64,000 bases of DNA from Planococcus sp. APC 4015 (GTDB lineage Bacteria > Actinomycetota > Actinomycetes > Actinomycetales > Microbacteriaceae). The notes beneath the pieces are model-generated. The model worked only from the letters and a program-made list of their open reading frames with translations, did no database searches and was not told where the DNA came from. The translations under genes and the position numbers were made by a program. Of this stretch, positions 16,883 through 27,200 are shown piece after piece. Within the stretch, counting starts at the first letter, position 1. Each line of letters begins with the position of its first letter. The stretch is taken from contig JASDDH010000004.1 of NCBI GenBank assembly GCA_030407505.1, positions 1 to 64,000 on the forward strand, given 5' to 3'.

Positions 16883-17635
16883 ATGACCGAGAGCACCACA
16901 CGCACCGGCGGAGTCGATCTCGCCGCGGAAAGCACGCGGACATCCCTCGCCATGATCGAGTGGGCCTGTGGACATGCCCGGTTGGAGCGGCTGACGCTCG
17001 ACGTGCCGGACTTGGAAATCACAGAAGCCGCCAGAAGCGTCACCAAGCTCGGCATCGACTGCGCGCTCGGCTGGCCGGACGAGTTCGTGGCATTCATCAG
17101 GGACCATGCGGATATTTCTCGGGCTCACAAGGTTGACGGAGGCATGGAGTGGCGGCGAACGCTCGCCTTCCGAGAGACCGACCGGAACGTTCGCGAACAG
17201 ACGGGCCGATGGCCGCTGAGCGTCTCGACCGACCGACTAGGTCTGACGGCGATGCGGTGCGCAGGTCTCCTCGGTCGGCTCGCGGCCAGCGGACGGGTCG
17301 TCGACCGGTCGGGGCGCGTGGGCGTCGTGGTGGAGGTGTACCCCGGCGCCACTGTGAGGCTGTGGGGATGGGATTCTCGCGGCTACCGCACAGATCCTGG
17401 CGTGCGCAGCTCGCTGCTCGAACAGATGCAGCGGGAGGCGCCGTGGCTCGAGATCGGTGCGCACGGGAAGCTGATGGTGGACTCGTCAGACGCGTTCGAC
17501 GCCGTGGTCGCGGCGCTTGCTGCGCGCGCTGCTGCGCTCGGCAGCTACGACCATCCACCGTCCGGACAGCAGGCGCGGGCCGAACGGGAGGGCTGGATCG
17601 CCCTGCCCTCTTGTTCTCTCAGCGATCTGCTCTGA
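16883..17635 (+). CDS. DUF429 family protein
   Basis: Protein of 250 residues of uncharacterised function. It resembles DUF429 proteins, which have an RNase H-like fold: GGVDLAAES at the N-terminus, LGIDCALGWPDEFVAF near residue 60, and VEVYPGATVRLWG near 155. The acidic positions in these three segments correspond to the likely catalytic aspartates and glutamate. A TACGGT -10-like hexamer ends seven bases before the ATG at 16883, which suggests a leaderless transcript and supports this start over a GTG at 16859. It stands alone after the uricase operon. Confidence 0.65.
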   Translation: MTESTTRTGGVDLAAESTRTSLAMIEWACGHARLERLTLDVPDLEITEAARSVTKLGIDCALGWPDEFVAFIRDHADISRAHKVDGGMEWRRTLAFRETDRNVREQTGRWPLSVSTDRLGLTAMRCAGLLGRLAASGRVVDRSGRVGVVVEVYPGATVRLWGWDSRGYRTDPGVRSSLLEQMQREAPWLEIGAHGKLMVDSSDAFDAVVAALAARAAALGSYDHPPSGQQARAEREGWIALPSCSLSDLL

Positions 17636-17774
17636 CCCCTCCTGAGCGGCGCGCGGCCGTTCAGGCGGCAGGTGTGAGGCAAGCGCCGCGCCACGAAATG
17701 CGTACATGGTCTCCGGACACTCGGTGAGTCTCCGCATCGCCGGATCCTGACTTTCCGACAGTCCCAGGTTGCGC

Positions 17775-17788
17775 GAACGGCGCCGTTC
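17775..17788. terminator. Short palindrome between convergent genes
   Basis: GAACGGCGCCGTTC is a perfect palindrome that overlaps the stop codon of the HNH gene, in the 151-bp space between two convergent genes. A terminator role is likely from position only; no T-run follows. Nothing else was seen between 17636 and 17786. Confidence 0.3.
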
Positions 17789-19202
17789 ACGTTCTTCGTC
17801 TGGCGAAGGTGTCGAGCATGCGGGTGCGGGACTTCGTGACGGGCCGCCATCGCGGTCGGGGGTCGATCCAGGGCGGGGCGAGCACTTCGGGCACACCCTG
17901 GTCCATGCGGATCCGCCACCCGATGTGGTCGAGCAGGCGATGATGGGCCCAGCAGAGCAGGACTCCGTTGTCGGTGTGCGTCGGTCCGCCCGCGGCGTGC
18001 TCGGTGACGTGGTGGACTTCGCACCATCCGGCGGGCACACCGCAGCCGGGGATGAGGCATCCGCCGTCGCGGAGCGCGATCGCGCGCCGCTGGTGCCGGT
18101 TGAACACGCGCTCCTCGGTGCCGATCTTCTTGATGCGGCCGTCATCGCCGAGCAGGACGCGCTGGATGACGCCCGCGCAGCCGGCGTGCTGCGCGACGGC
18201 GCGGGAGACAGGTTCGTCGCAGCCGTCGATGTGCGCCCACCCGGTCTGCGAAACGAGATCGCCGTCACGCACCGAGACGATGAGGGTCGGGGCGGCGCCG
18301 CCGATCGTGGGGAGCAGCTCGCTGGATGCCGCGACGGACAGCGCCGTCGCCAGGGCGTCGTGCTGCTTCTGGGTCCACGTGCGGGGATCGACCGGGCCTG
18401 ACTCATCTGATGCGGTCGAGGGACGGAAGCTCACGCCGCGATCGCCGTCGACGCGGGGCGAGTTCACCGCATCGCTGATGCGTCGCAGCTGCGCCGCGAC
18501 CTCGGGGAGCAGCATCCCCCGAATCGGCACGAGACCGTCACGGGTCGCGCCCAGGGTGATTCCGCGCAACCGGATCGCGCGATCCTCGAGGGGTTCGGCG
18601 CCGTCCTGATCGAGATAGGCCGACCAGACCAGGGCCTGGACGCGCAGGGACTCCGCACACGCCGGCGGCTCTCCGCTCGGCCCCTCCCCTCGGGCCTCGG
18701 CAGCCAGCACGGCGTCTGCGGCGAGCAGGTCGTCACGCCCGACGCGAGGTTTCATCGCGGTGAGCGGACCCGCGATGGCGAGCAATCCGTCGACGCCCAA
18801 CTCACCATCGATCAGCGCGTCGCGGATGGCGGGCAGATGAGGGGCCATCGGCTCACCCGCGAACGAGATCGCGACCATCGTCGGTCGCGCGCCTCGCAGC
18901 ATTCGGGCCGCGGTCGCGGGTGCCAGTCTCGTGAGCCGCTGCACGAGCTCGCCGACATCGTGACAGCCGCGCCGCGTGGTCAGCCGCAGCTCGCGGTCGC
19001 GCTGAACCGAGCGACGCGAAACCTCGCCGACCGTCTCGACGAGCACCGCCTCGGTGAGGCGCTGCAGCTCGGCTGCGAGGGTCATCGTGCGAAGGATCTG
19101 ATCATCGGATGCCGCGATCGCCTGGCCCGCGCCCAGGGTCTCGGCCACCGTCGCGCGCGTCTGCCCGATGACCTCTTCGAGGTGCTCGAGCAGTGCGTCC
19201 AT
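17787..19202 (-). CDS. DUF222 / HNH endonuclease domain protein
   Basis: Protein of 471 residues with an N-terminal helical DUF222 (13E12-type) region and a C-terminal HNH nuclease domain. The HNH motif reads CLIPGCGVPAGWCEVHH, then the ALA-rich spacer, NGVLLCWAHHRLLD; the paired CxxC-type cysteines and the HH are intact. This family is present in many copies in actinobacterial genomes. Its role is unsettled, though a selfish or mobile origin is often suspected. ATG start with GAGG just before it. It is monocistronic. Confidence 0.85.
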   Translation of the reverse strand: MDALLEHLEEVIGQTRATVAETLGAGQAIAASDDQILRTMTLAAELQRLTEAVLVETVGEVSRRSVQRDRELRLTTRRGCHDVGELVQRLTRLAPATAARMLRGARPTMVAISFAGEPMAPHLPAIRDALIDGELGVDGLLAIAGPLTAMKPRVGRDDLLAADAVLAAEARGEGPSGEPPACAESLRVQALVWSAYLDQDGAEPLEDRAIRLRGITLGATRDGLVPIRGMLLPEVAAQLRRISDAVNSPRVDGDRGVSFRPSTASDESGPVDPRTWTQKQHDALATALSVAASSELLPTIGGAAPTLIVSVRDGDLVSQTGWAHIDGCDEPVSRAVAQHAGCAGVIQRVLLGDDGRIKKIGTEERVFNRHQRRAIALRDGGCLIPGCGVPAGWCEVHHVTEHAAGGPTHTDNGVLLCWAHHRLLDHIGWRIRMDQGVPEVLAPPWIDPRPRWRPVTKSRTRMLDTFARRRT

Positions 19203-19284
19203 ACCTCAATTCTGCCGAGGGCCTCCGACATCGAGAGGGTCGTTTTAGCCCAGTTCAGACGAGTTTTATGAGAATCTCGAACCC

Positions 19285-19908
19285 TCAGCGGATGAACTCG
19301 GGTCGCACTTCCGCGACGCCGATCAACTCGCCCTGAAGACGACGCACGAGCACCTCGCCGAGCTCTGCCCACCCCTCGGGCAGAGGGTCGTCCTCGTGCC
19401 GAGTGAGCCACTGCTCGTTCCAGTCGTAGAGCGCATCGCCGAGCTCCGCGGACAGTCCGAGGTCGGCTCCCGTGAGGCGGTGATCATCGGTGAAGCTCTC
19501 CCACAACGGCCATCCGCTGACCCACTCCGGAAAGACGCGGATCAGCCGCCGTCCGTCCGGGAGCGTCGGAGCGAGTCCGCGACGATGCTTCGCCCGCAGG
19601 TACCGATCCTGCATCTGGCGCCGCCGCTGCCACTCGCGAGCGGAGCCCGGCGGGTCGTTGTAGTCCATGCCCGACAGCCAGATCAGCCCGCGCATACCCC
19701 GGGAATCGTTCTCGACGAGGGCGAGGGCCCACAGCTTCTCGTCGCCGTCCGACAGGGCTGCCGCGGTCTCGAGCGCCTGCTCGACCGTCGCGTCGATGAC
19801 GTCGAGCGTGGTCACCGAGTTTCCGGCGCCCTCGAAGACGTAGAGGCGGTAGCGGGCATCGTCGCGCTCCCACGTCGAATCGCGTTCATCGACATACTCG
19901 CCTCGCAT
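19285..19908 (-). CDS. Hypothetical protein
   Basis: I do not recognise this 207-residue soluble, acidic protein. It has no signal peptide or membrane segment. The composition is rich in Trp, Asp and Glu, with segments such as LWALALVENDSRGMRGLIWLSG and ALYDWNEQWLTRHED in the C-terminal half. A TAGTGT hexamer ends six bases before the ATG, consistent with a leaderless mRNA. Codon use matches the host. It lies alone between the HNH gene and the peptidase gene of the amidoligase cluster, with no overlap to either. Confidence 0.6.
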   Translation of the reverse strand: MRGEYVDERDSTWERDDARYRLYVFEGAGNSVTTLDVIDATVEQALETAAALSDGDEKLWALALVENDSRGMRGLIWLSGMDYNDPPGSAREWQRRRQMQDRYLRAKHRRGLAPTLPDGRRLIRVFPEWVSGWPLWESFTDDHRLTGADLGLSAELGDALYDWNEQWLTRHEDDPLPEGWAELGEVLVRRLQGELIGVAEVRPEFIR

Positions 19909-19946
19909 GCCGACACACTACGCGGACCCGGCTCCGCCGTCCCGCA

Positions 19947-20912
19947 TCAGGCCGTCGCGCGCTCCACCAACCCGGCGACGTAGTCGAGCTTGTCGAGCAC
20001 GGGCGCGGGGATGACGAACGGGTACAGGTCGTCCTTGCCCATCGACCTGTTCACGATGTTCAGCGCGGTCGAGAGCGGCATCCACACCTCGATCACGAGT
20101 TGCCGGAACGAATCCACGTCGGGATCGTCGATCAGCCCGAACCTCACCGCGGTGTCGATCGTGTCGCGGATGTGCAGGTGGTGGGCCCAGGTCTCGGCGA
20201 AGTCCTCGTGCGGGTGCATCGTGGCGTACTGCGAGATGAACGAGTCCTGCCATCCGGCCGGGGCACCCTCGGCGTAATGGCGGTCGATGGCCTCCTGGTA
20301 GTCGGCCGTCTCGTCGCCGAACAGCGCGCGGAACCTCGACGTCTCGTCGGGTGAGACCACCAGCTGCCACTGGTAGTAGTGGCCGATCTCGTGGCGGAAG
20401 TGGCCGAGCATCGTGCGATACGGCTCGTCCATCTTGCCGCGCACCTTCTCGCGGTACGCGTCGTCGCCCTCGGCGAGATCGATCGTGATGACCCCGGAGT
20501 CGTGACCGGTCGTCACCGACTGGTTCGTGCTCGAGAGCAGGTCGAAGCACAGCGGCGGACCGACGACGAGACCGAGACGGTCGAGCTCGACGATGAGCTG
20601 GCGCTTCGCCCGCTCGGCGGGGACGAAGTTGCCGAGCCCCTCGAGGTCGGCGTCGTTGGGCCGCACCCGCGTCAGGTCGCAGCTCTCGCACTGACCCCCT
20701 TCGAAGCGGGCGAGCCACGTGCATCCCGAGATGTTGAGATTGCGGCAGACATGCCAGATGAAGCCGTCGGGATCGACGTAGCGACCCGCGACGTCGACCG
20801 GAACGATGTCGTGCTCGACACGCGAGTAGCCGAGCGGCGTTCCGCACGACACGCACACCGAGTTCTCGAAGAACAGCTCGGATCCGCAGACCCGGCAGCG
20901 GAACGCGTTCAC
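19947..20912 (-). CDS. Putative zinc-binding metallopeptidase (zinc ribbon + HExxH)
   Basis: Protein of 321 residues. An N-terminal zinc ribbon (CRVCG...CVSCG) and a second cysteine group (CTW...CESC) are followed by a predicted peptidase domain. The metal-binding HEIGH motif stands in LGHFRHEIGHYYQWQL, and a later histidine-rich segment (HPHEDFAETWAHHLHI) may supply the third ligand. This is the gluzincin-like family often annotated as putative zinc-binding metallopeptidase. The GTG start overlaps the transglutaminase stop. It closes the four-gene cluster, where it may play the peptidase part that other such loci give to the proteasome-like Anbu protein. Confidence 0.78.
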   Translation of the reverse strand: MNAFRCRVCGSELFFENSVCVSCGTPLGYSRVEHDIVPVDVAGRYVDPDGFIWHVCRNLNISGCTWLARFEGGQCESCDLTRVRPNDADLEGLGNFVPAERAKRQLIVELDRLGLVVGPPLCFDLLSSTNQSVTTGHDSGVITIDLAEGDDAYREKVRGKMDEPYRTMLGHFRHEIGHYYQWQLVVSPDETSRFRALFGDETADYQEAIDRHYAEGAPAGWQDSFISQYATMHPHEDFAETWAHHLHIRDTIDTAVRFGLIDDPDVDSFRQLVIEVWMPLSTALNIVNRSMGKDDLYPFVIPAPVLDKLDYVAGLVERATA

Positions 20913-21790
20913 GAGGCCACCGGGGCGACGTCGACCGAGACGCGCAGCGTCGACTTCTTCGCCTTGGACCAGATGATCCCGCGCACCGGCGAGACGTCGC
21001 CGTAATCGCGACCCCACGCGACCGTGATGTAGCGGTCGTTCGCCCACTGGTTGTTCGTCGGATCGATCGCCAGCCACTGCTGCGTCGCCGGCACCCACAC
21101 GGCGAGCCACGCGTGCGACGCATCGGCACCGAAGACCCGCTCCTTGCCCGGCGGCGGCTGCGTCGCGAGGTATCCGCTGACGTACCGCGCGGCGACGCCG
21201 TGACTGCGCAGGCACGCGAGGGCGACATGTGCGAAGTCCTGGCAGACCCCCGCGCGCTTGCGCATCGCGTCGGCGACGGTGCTGGTGACCGTGGTCGCCT
21301 TCGTGTCGTAGTCGAAGTCGCGGTTGATGCGCTGCATGAGGTCGGTCACGGCTTCTCCGAGTGGGCGCCCCGGCTCGAGCGACTGCGCCCCGTACTTCGC
21401 GGCGGCGGGGATGTGAGCGACCCGCGGCGACTCGAGCGCGAACTCGACGGCCGCCCAGCTCTCGCCGTGCGCTCCGGGGGCGAGCGGCCGCGCGGACTCC
21501 CACGGCTGCGCGAGCGCGTCGTCGTCGTAGACCGGCCGGTCGACGGTCACGTCGCTGGCCGCCGTGATCACGAGGTTCTTGTGCGGCTCGAGCACGTGGA
21601 AGTAGGTGACCGAGTTGCCGTAGTAGTCGACATCGGGAGCGATGTCGGCGGGCACCGGCTCGAGCACCACGGTGTGGCCCTCGACGTGCTGCCACGGCAG
21701 CACGCGGGGGCGCAGATGGTGCACACCCAGGCTGTTGCGCACGGGCTTGTCGTACGTGTACTCGGTGCGGTGCGAGAGCCGGTACTTCAT
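20909..21790 (-). CDS. Transglutaminase-like protein (bacterial N-terminal domain type)
   Basis: Cytoplasmic transglutaminase/protease-like protein of 293 residues. A bacterial transglutaminase N-terminal domain (MKYRLSHRTEYTYDKPV) is followed by the core. The core carries Cys183 in RAGVCQDFAHVAL, the His in DASHAWLAVW and the Asp in LAIDPTNN, a complete catalytic triad. Known members of this fold act as peptidases, amidases or cross-linkers; its substrate is unknown. It overlaps both neighbours by four bases in the ATP-grasp/alpha-E cluster, so the products are probably made together. Confidence 0.88.
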   Translation of the reverse strand: MKYRLSHRTEYTYDKPVRNSLGVHHLRPRVLPWQHVEGHTVVLEPVPADIAPDVDYYGNSVTYFHVLEPHKNLVITAASDVTVDRPVYDDDALAQPWESARPLAPGAHGESWAAVEFALESPRVAHIPAAAKYGAQSLEPGRPLGEAVTDLMQRINRDFDYDTKATTVTSTVADAMRKRAGVCQDFAHVALACLRSHGVAARYVSGYLATQPPPGKERVFGADASHAWLAVWVPATQQWLAIDPTNNQWANDRYITVAWGRDYGDVSPVRGIIWSKAKKSTLRVSVDVAPVAS

Positions 21791-24279
21791 GCGCGACTCA
21801 TCTCTTCGATCAGCGGAAGCGACGACATCTCCATCGCCGGCGGCCCGCCCTCGAAGTGCAGGTCGACGACGGCGTCCGACAGCCGGCGCAGTCCGTCGGT
21901 CATGTCGTCGAGGAACGCGGCGAGCGCGGGCCGGCGGCCGTCGATCTCGGCGGCGAGGGCCGTGACGTCGACGGCATCCAGCGCATCGGCGAGCTCGTGG
22001 CGAAGACGCTCCGGTCGGGTCGAACCGGTCGAGTCGGGCAGCGCAGCGAGGTGGGATCGCAGATGCTCGAACGAGAACGCGAGCGAGCGGGGATTGTCGG
22101 GGTCTGCCAGCAGCAGGGCGAAGACCGATCGCGTGCGGCCGTAGCCGCGGTAGCGGCGACGGTGAGTCACGAGGCTCTCGGCGGCGAGCAGCACGCCGTC
22201 GAGCACGTCGCGATCCGTCGCGGCGACGGTCGTCGCGCGCAGCAGCGAGCACAGCTGCAGCGAGCGCTCGAGGTAGCGTCCGAGTTCGATCATGTGCCAG
22301 CCGGTGTCGCGGATCATGTTCGCCGTCACCCCGTGCAGCGACAGGATGCCGGTGAGCATGCCTCCCGCCGACTCGGCGATCTGCGGGCTGTGGTGCGACG
22401 ACCGCGCTGCGGCTGCGGCCCGCTCGGCGGTGCTGAACACGCGCCACGTGTCGCCCGAGAGCTGGTCGCGCACGCCCTCCAGGGCATTGCGCATCGAGGC
22501 GATCGCCTGAGCCGCGGAACCCGCGCGGTCGCTGTCGACGAGCACCGATCGCAGGTCGTGGGTGGGCTCGATGTGGCGCTGACCCGCGAGCCGGCGCAGG
22601 TTGGCCAGCAGCGCAGGTCCGGCACCCGTGGGGCGCGAGCCGGAGCGCTCGAGGTTCGACTGCGTCGCGAGGACGAGACGCAGCACGTCTTCGGCCCGCT
22701 CGGCGTAGCGGCCGGCCCAGTAGAGGTCTTCGAGGGCGCGGGGCGCCAGCGCGGGGATCGAGGGCACCATCGCCATCGGCGCCGCGAGCGGCAGCCCCTG
22801 ATCGGGCTCGGAGGGCGAGGCCTTGAGCACCCAGACGTCTTTCGTGAGCGGCGTGCCGTCGTCGCCTCGCGTCGTGGCCATGCCGCCGGCGAGCGTGCGG
22901 TACGACGAGCCGTACCGGACGCTGAAGGCCCGCAGCACGAGCGGCTGCGCCTCGGGTTCGCCGCCGCGCTTCCACACGGGCGCCTGCGACAGCGGCAGGC
23001 GCGTGAGTCCGACGAACCGGTAAGGATGGGCGAGGATCTTCGCGCGCAGTCGCTCGGGCGTGAGTCCCGCGTCGGCGGGTGAGCCGTCGAGGGTGCGCAC
23101 GATGAGCTGCGCGGGGTCGTCCTGCAGCTGCCCGAGCACGTGCGCGAGCCCGTCGGGGTCGCCGCACCACCAGGCGGGCGTCGACGGCAGACGCAGCTGC
23201 TCGCCGAGCAGCACTTCGCACGCCTTGGCCATGAACGGCAGCAGCGCGGGGTTCTCGACGACGCCCGACCCCAGACCGTTGACCACGTGCACGCGCCCGC
23301 GCCGCACGGCCTCGACGAGACCGGCGACGCCGAGCTTCGAGTCGCCGCGCAGCTCGAGCGGATCGCACCAGGCCGAGTCGACGCGGCGCAGGATCACGTC
23401 GACGCGATCCACGGGCTTCGTGCGCGGCCAGCGGGCGGGTTTGATCCACACGCTCCCGTCGCTGACGACCAGGTCACTGCCCTGCACGAGCGGAAAACCG
23501 AGGGTGTTGGCGATGAAGGCCTGGTCGTAGGCCGTCTCGGAGTGGGTTCCGGGCGAGAGCACCACGACGCGGGGGTCGGTGTCGTCGCTCGGCGCGCACC
23601 GCAGCAGCGCATCGCGCAGCGCAGCGAAGTAGGGCTCGAGACGGTGGAGGTCGGCGTCCTGGTACAGGTCGGGAAGCAGGCGCGCGATGACGAGGCGGTT
23701 CTCCATCGCATAGCCGAGGCCCGAGGGTGCCTGCACGCGGTCGGCCAGCACCCGCCATTCCCCCTCGGCATCGCGTCCGAGATCGGTCGCCGACATGAGC
23801 AGCGGATGCGGGTCGCCCACGCTCGGACGCGCGATCGCCCGCACGAAGCCGGGGTGCGCCATGACCGTCGCCGCCGGGATGACCCCGTCGGCCAGCAGTC
23901 GCTGCTCGCCGTAGATGTCGGCCATGATCGCGTTGAGCAGCTCGGCGCGCTGCGCGAGACCGAGATCCAGGCGCGACCAGGTGGGCGCGTCGAGGACGAG
24001 CGGCAGCGGATCCAGCCGCCACGGCCGCGGCCCGTCGCCGCGGTGCGCGTACGTCACACCGTCGTCGGCCAGGGTTCGGGCGATCTCGGCATCCACGCGA
24101 CCGACCTCGCCGGCGGTCAGCGTGACGGCGCCGAGCGCCAGACTCTTCCAGGCAGCCCGCAGACCGCCCTCGGGGCCGATGACCTCGTCGTAGCGCGCGA
24201 CAAGTCCCTCCTCGGCAGTGCCGAGGAGGGGGAGCGTCGCCTGCGAGAGCCGCGTCGCGTAGTCGTGGAGCACGCTCAC
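21787..24279 (-). CDS. Circularly permuted ATP-grasp + alpha-E domain fusion
   Basis: Protein of 830 residues joining two proteins that are separate in many bacteria. Residues 1 to about 490 are a circularly permuted type 2 ATP-grasp (VLSPGTHSETAYDQAFIANTLG, GSDLVVSDGSVWIKP, then VVNGLGSGVVENPALLPF). About 520-830 is the alpha-E helical domain (ALEDLYWAGRYAERAEDVLR, NMIRDTGWHMIELGRYLERS). Predicted function from comparative genomics: ATP-dependent amide-bond formation, making or tagging a peptide. The GTG at 24279 overlaps the DUF2126 stop (GTGA). No biochemical function is settled for the family. Confidence 0.88.
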   Translation of the reverse strand: MSVLHDYATRLSQATLPLLGTAEEGLVARYDEVIGPEGGLRAAWKSLALGAVTLTAGEVGRVDAEIARTLADDGVTYAHRGDGPRPWRLDPLPLVLDAPTWSRLDLGLAQRAELLNAIMADIYGEQRLLADGVIPAATVMAHPGFVRAIARPSVGDPHPLLMSATDLGRDAEGEWRVLADRVQAPSGLGYAMENRLVIARLLPDLYQDADLHRLEPYFAALRDALLRCAPSDDTDPRVVVLSPGTHSETAYDQAFIANTLGFPLVQGSDLVVSDGSVWIKPARWPRTKPVDRVDVILRRVDSAWCDPLELRGDSKLGVAGLVEAVRRGRVHVVNGLGSGVVENPALLPFMAKACEVLLGEQLRLPSTPAWWCGDPDGLAHVLGQLQDDPAQLIVRTLDGSPADAGLTPERLRAKILAHPYRFVGLTRLPLSQAPVWKRGGEPEAQPLVLRAFSVRYGSSYRTLAGGMATTRGDDGTPLTKDVWVLKASPSEPDQGLPLAAPMAMVPSIPALAPRALEDLYWAGRYAERAEDVLRLVLATQSNLERSGSRPTGAGPALLANLRRLAGQRHIEPTHDLRSVLVDSDRAGSAAQAIASMRNALEGVRDQLSGDTWRVFSTAERAAAAARSSHHSPQIAESAGGMLTGILSLHGVTANMIRDTGWHMIELGRYLERSLQLCSLLRATTVAATDRDVLDGVLLAAESLVTHRRRYRGYGRTRSVFALLLADPDNPRSLAFSFEHLRSHLAALPDSTGSTRPERLRHELADALDAVDVTALAAEIDGRRPALAAFLDDMTDGLRRLSDAVVDLHFEGGPPAMEMSSLPLIEEMSRA

Positions 24280-27200
24280 CGCGGGGGCACCCGCCGGAGA
24301 TCGAGCGTGTGCGGGTAGTCGACGGTCGCCGCCCTGCGGGCGGACTCGCGCAGCGCCGCGACGTCGAGTCGGCCGGCGGTGTGCCCGCGCGGCTCGAAAC
24401 GGCTCGCGCGTCGCGCCTCGGCCTCGTTCGCGTTGATCGGCGGGTGGTCGTACGACCGGCCGCCGGGGTGCACGACGTGATAGGTCGCACCGCCGAGGCT
24501 GACTTCGGACTCGACGTCGACGACCTCGAACGTCAGCGGAGCGTGCACGGGGATCGACGGATGCAGCGCCGACCAGGGTTGCCAGGCGCGATAGCGCACA
24601 CCTGCGAAGTACTCGCCCAGGTGGCCGGTGGGTGTCAACGGCACAGGTACACCCTGACACGTCACGAGGTGCCGGGACGCATCCACGCCGCTCACGCGCA
24701 CCTGGATCCGCTCGACGGACGAGTCGACGTACCGCGAGGTTCCGCCGGCCGTCGCCTCCTCGCCGAGCACATGCCACGGCTCGATGGCCTGGCGGAGTTC
24801 GAGCTCGATCCCCGAGCCGATCCGGGTCATGCCGATGCGGGGGAACCGGAACTCCACGAAGGGGTCGAGCCAGGATTCCTCGAACGCGATGCCGTGGGCG
24901 CGCAGGTCGGCGACGACTTCGGCGATGTCGCGCGCCGCCCCCTCGGGGAGCAGGAAGTCCTCGTGCAGCCGGGTTCCCCATCGCACGAGGGGCGCGTCGA
25001 AGGGCTTCTCCCAGAACATCGCGACGAGGCTGCGCACGAGCAGAGCCTGCACCAGCGCGAGTTCGGGATGCGGCGGCATCTCGAAGCCGCGAAGCTCGAG
25101 CAGACCGAGCCGGCCGCGGCTCGAGTCGGGGCTGTAGAGCTTGTCGATGCAGAACTCGGCGCGGTGGGTGTTGCCGGTGAGGTCGGTGAGCAGGTGACGC
25201 AGCGACCGGTCCACGAGCCACGGCAGCGCCTCGGCGTCGGGTTCGTCGGCGACGGTGGCGAGCCGGCGCACCTCCTGCAGGGCGATCTCCATCTCGTAGA
25301 CCGCTTCGGGCCTGCCCTCGTCGAAACGGGGAGCCTGGCTCGTCGGACCGATGAACCGCCCCGAGAACAGATACGACAGGCTCGGATGCCGTTGCCAGTA
25401 GGCCACCAGGCTCGCGAGCAGATCGGGGCGGCGCAGCAGGGGCGAGTCCACGGGCTGGGCTCCACCGAGCGTGATGTGGTTGCCTCCGCCGGTGCCGGTG
25501 TGCAGGCCGTCGAGATCGAACTTCTCGGTCGCGAGACGGCTGCGGCGCGCGTGTTCGTACAGCGACAGGGTGAGCTCGCGCTGATCCGCCCACGACGACG
25601 TCGGCTGCACGTTGACCTCGATCACACCCGGATCGGGCGTGACGATGAGCTGCGCGATGCGCGCGTCCGGCGGCGGACCGTACCCCTCGAGCACGACGGG
25701 CGACCGCGTGCCGCGCGCCCCCGTCTCGATGAGGGCGAGCAGGCTCGCGTACGCCTCGAGGGTCGCCGTGGGCGGAAGGAACACGAAGACGTGGCCGTCA
25801 CGAGCCTCGAACGCGACGGCCGTGCGCACGGCGGCATCCGCTTCGACGATCTTCACCGACGGGATGCCGGGCTCGATCTCGGGTCCGGCCTCCATGTACG
25901 ACGGCTCGCCGGGATGCTCGGGGTCGGTCCAGGCGATGGACTTCAGCGGCAGCCGCGATCCCACGGCGCTCGTGCCCGGGATGAGCACGAGGCGCCCGCG
26001 TCGGAACCGCCACGCGGGGCTCGTCCACTCGTCGTCGGTCGTGAGAGGCAGCACCCAGCCGGTCGGGGTGTCGACGGTGGCGTCGAGTTCGGCGAGGTCG
26101 TCGACCGCGTCGACTCCGGGGCGGGGGCCCTCGGGCTTGCGCACCTCGGAGGCGAGCGCGGCGAGTGGGTCTTCGTAGGCGGCCAGCAGCTGCGACTGCG
26201 GCAGCCGCAGCAGCTGCGTGACACGGCGGGCCAGCGCTTCGGCGAGGGCCGCGGCGTCCGGATTCTCGATCTCCTCCCACGGATCCGCGAGCAGCGCCGG
26301 GTCGTGCCACAGCGGCACCCCGTCGGTGCGCCACTGCAGCGCGATGTTCCAGCGCGGGAGCGCCTCCCCGGGGTACCACTTGCCGTCGCCGCGGTGGACG
26401 ACCCCGCCCTGCGCGTAGTCGCGGCGCAGCTGGTCGGCGAGTCCGGTCGCCAGGGCGCGCTTCTGCTCGCCGTCGGCCTCGGTGTTCCACTCGGCGGCGG
26501 TCGCGTCGTCGAGGGCGACGAACGTGGGCTCGCCGCCCATCGTCAGCCGCACGTCGCCGCGGCGCAGGCGTTCGTCGACGGCCTCGCCGAGAGCGTCGAT
26601 GCGCTCCCACTGCCGGCTCGTGTACGGCTTGGTCGTGCGCGGGTCCTCGTGCACGCGGCGCACCTCGTTGTGGAACGAGAAGCGCACCTCGGCGGGCGAC
26701 GTCGAGCCCTCGATGGGGGCGGCGGTGCTGGGATGCGGGGTGGCGCTCAGCGGTATGTGGCCTTCGCCGGCGAACAGCGAACTCGTCGGGTCCATGCCCA
26801 CCCAGCCCGCGCCCGGAATGAACACCTCGGCCCACGCGTGCAGGTCGGTGAAGTCGGCTTCGGGTCCGCTCGGACCGTCGAGCGACTTCTGATCGGATGC
26901 CAGCTGCACGAGGTATCCCGACACGAAGCGGGCGGCCAGACCGTGCATGCGCAGCAGGCTCACCAGCAGCCACGCCGAATCGCGGCACGAACCGATGCCG
27001 ATCCGCAGGGTCTCATCGGGTGTCTGCACGCCGGGCTCCATGCGCACGTCGTACGCGACGGCGCCGTTGACGGCGCGATTGAGGCTCGCGAGGAACTGCA
27101 CCGTCGGCATCCCGTCGGCGGGCAGGGGCGGCAGACCCTGCATCCACCGCGCAGCGTCGATGCTGTCCTGGACGGGAAGACGGTAGGGCGCGAGGTCGGC

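Noticed and set aside
24206..24230. 11-bp hairpin with 3-nt loop near the start of the ATP-grasp gene
   Set aside because: It lies in well-conserved coding sequence (GTAEEGLVARYDE) with no terminator context, so chance in GC-rich code is likely.
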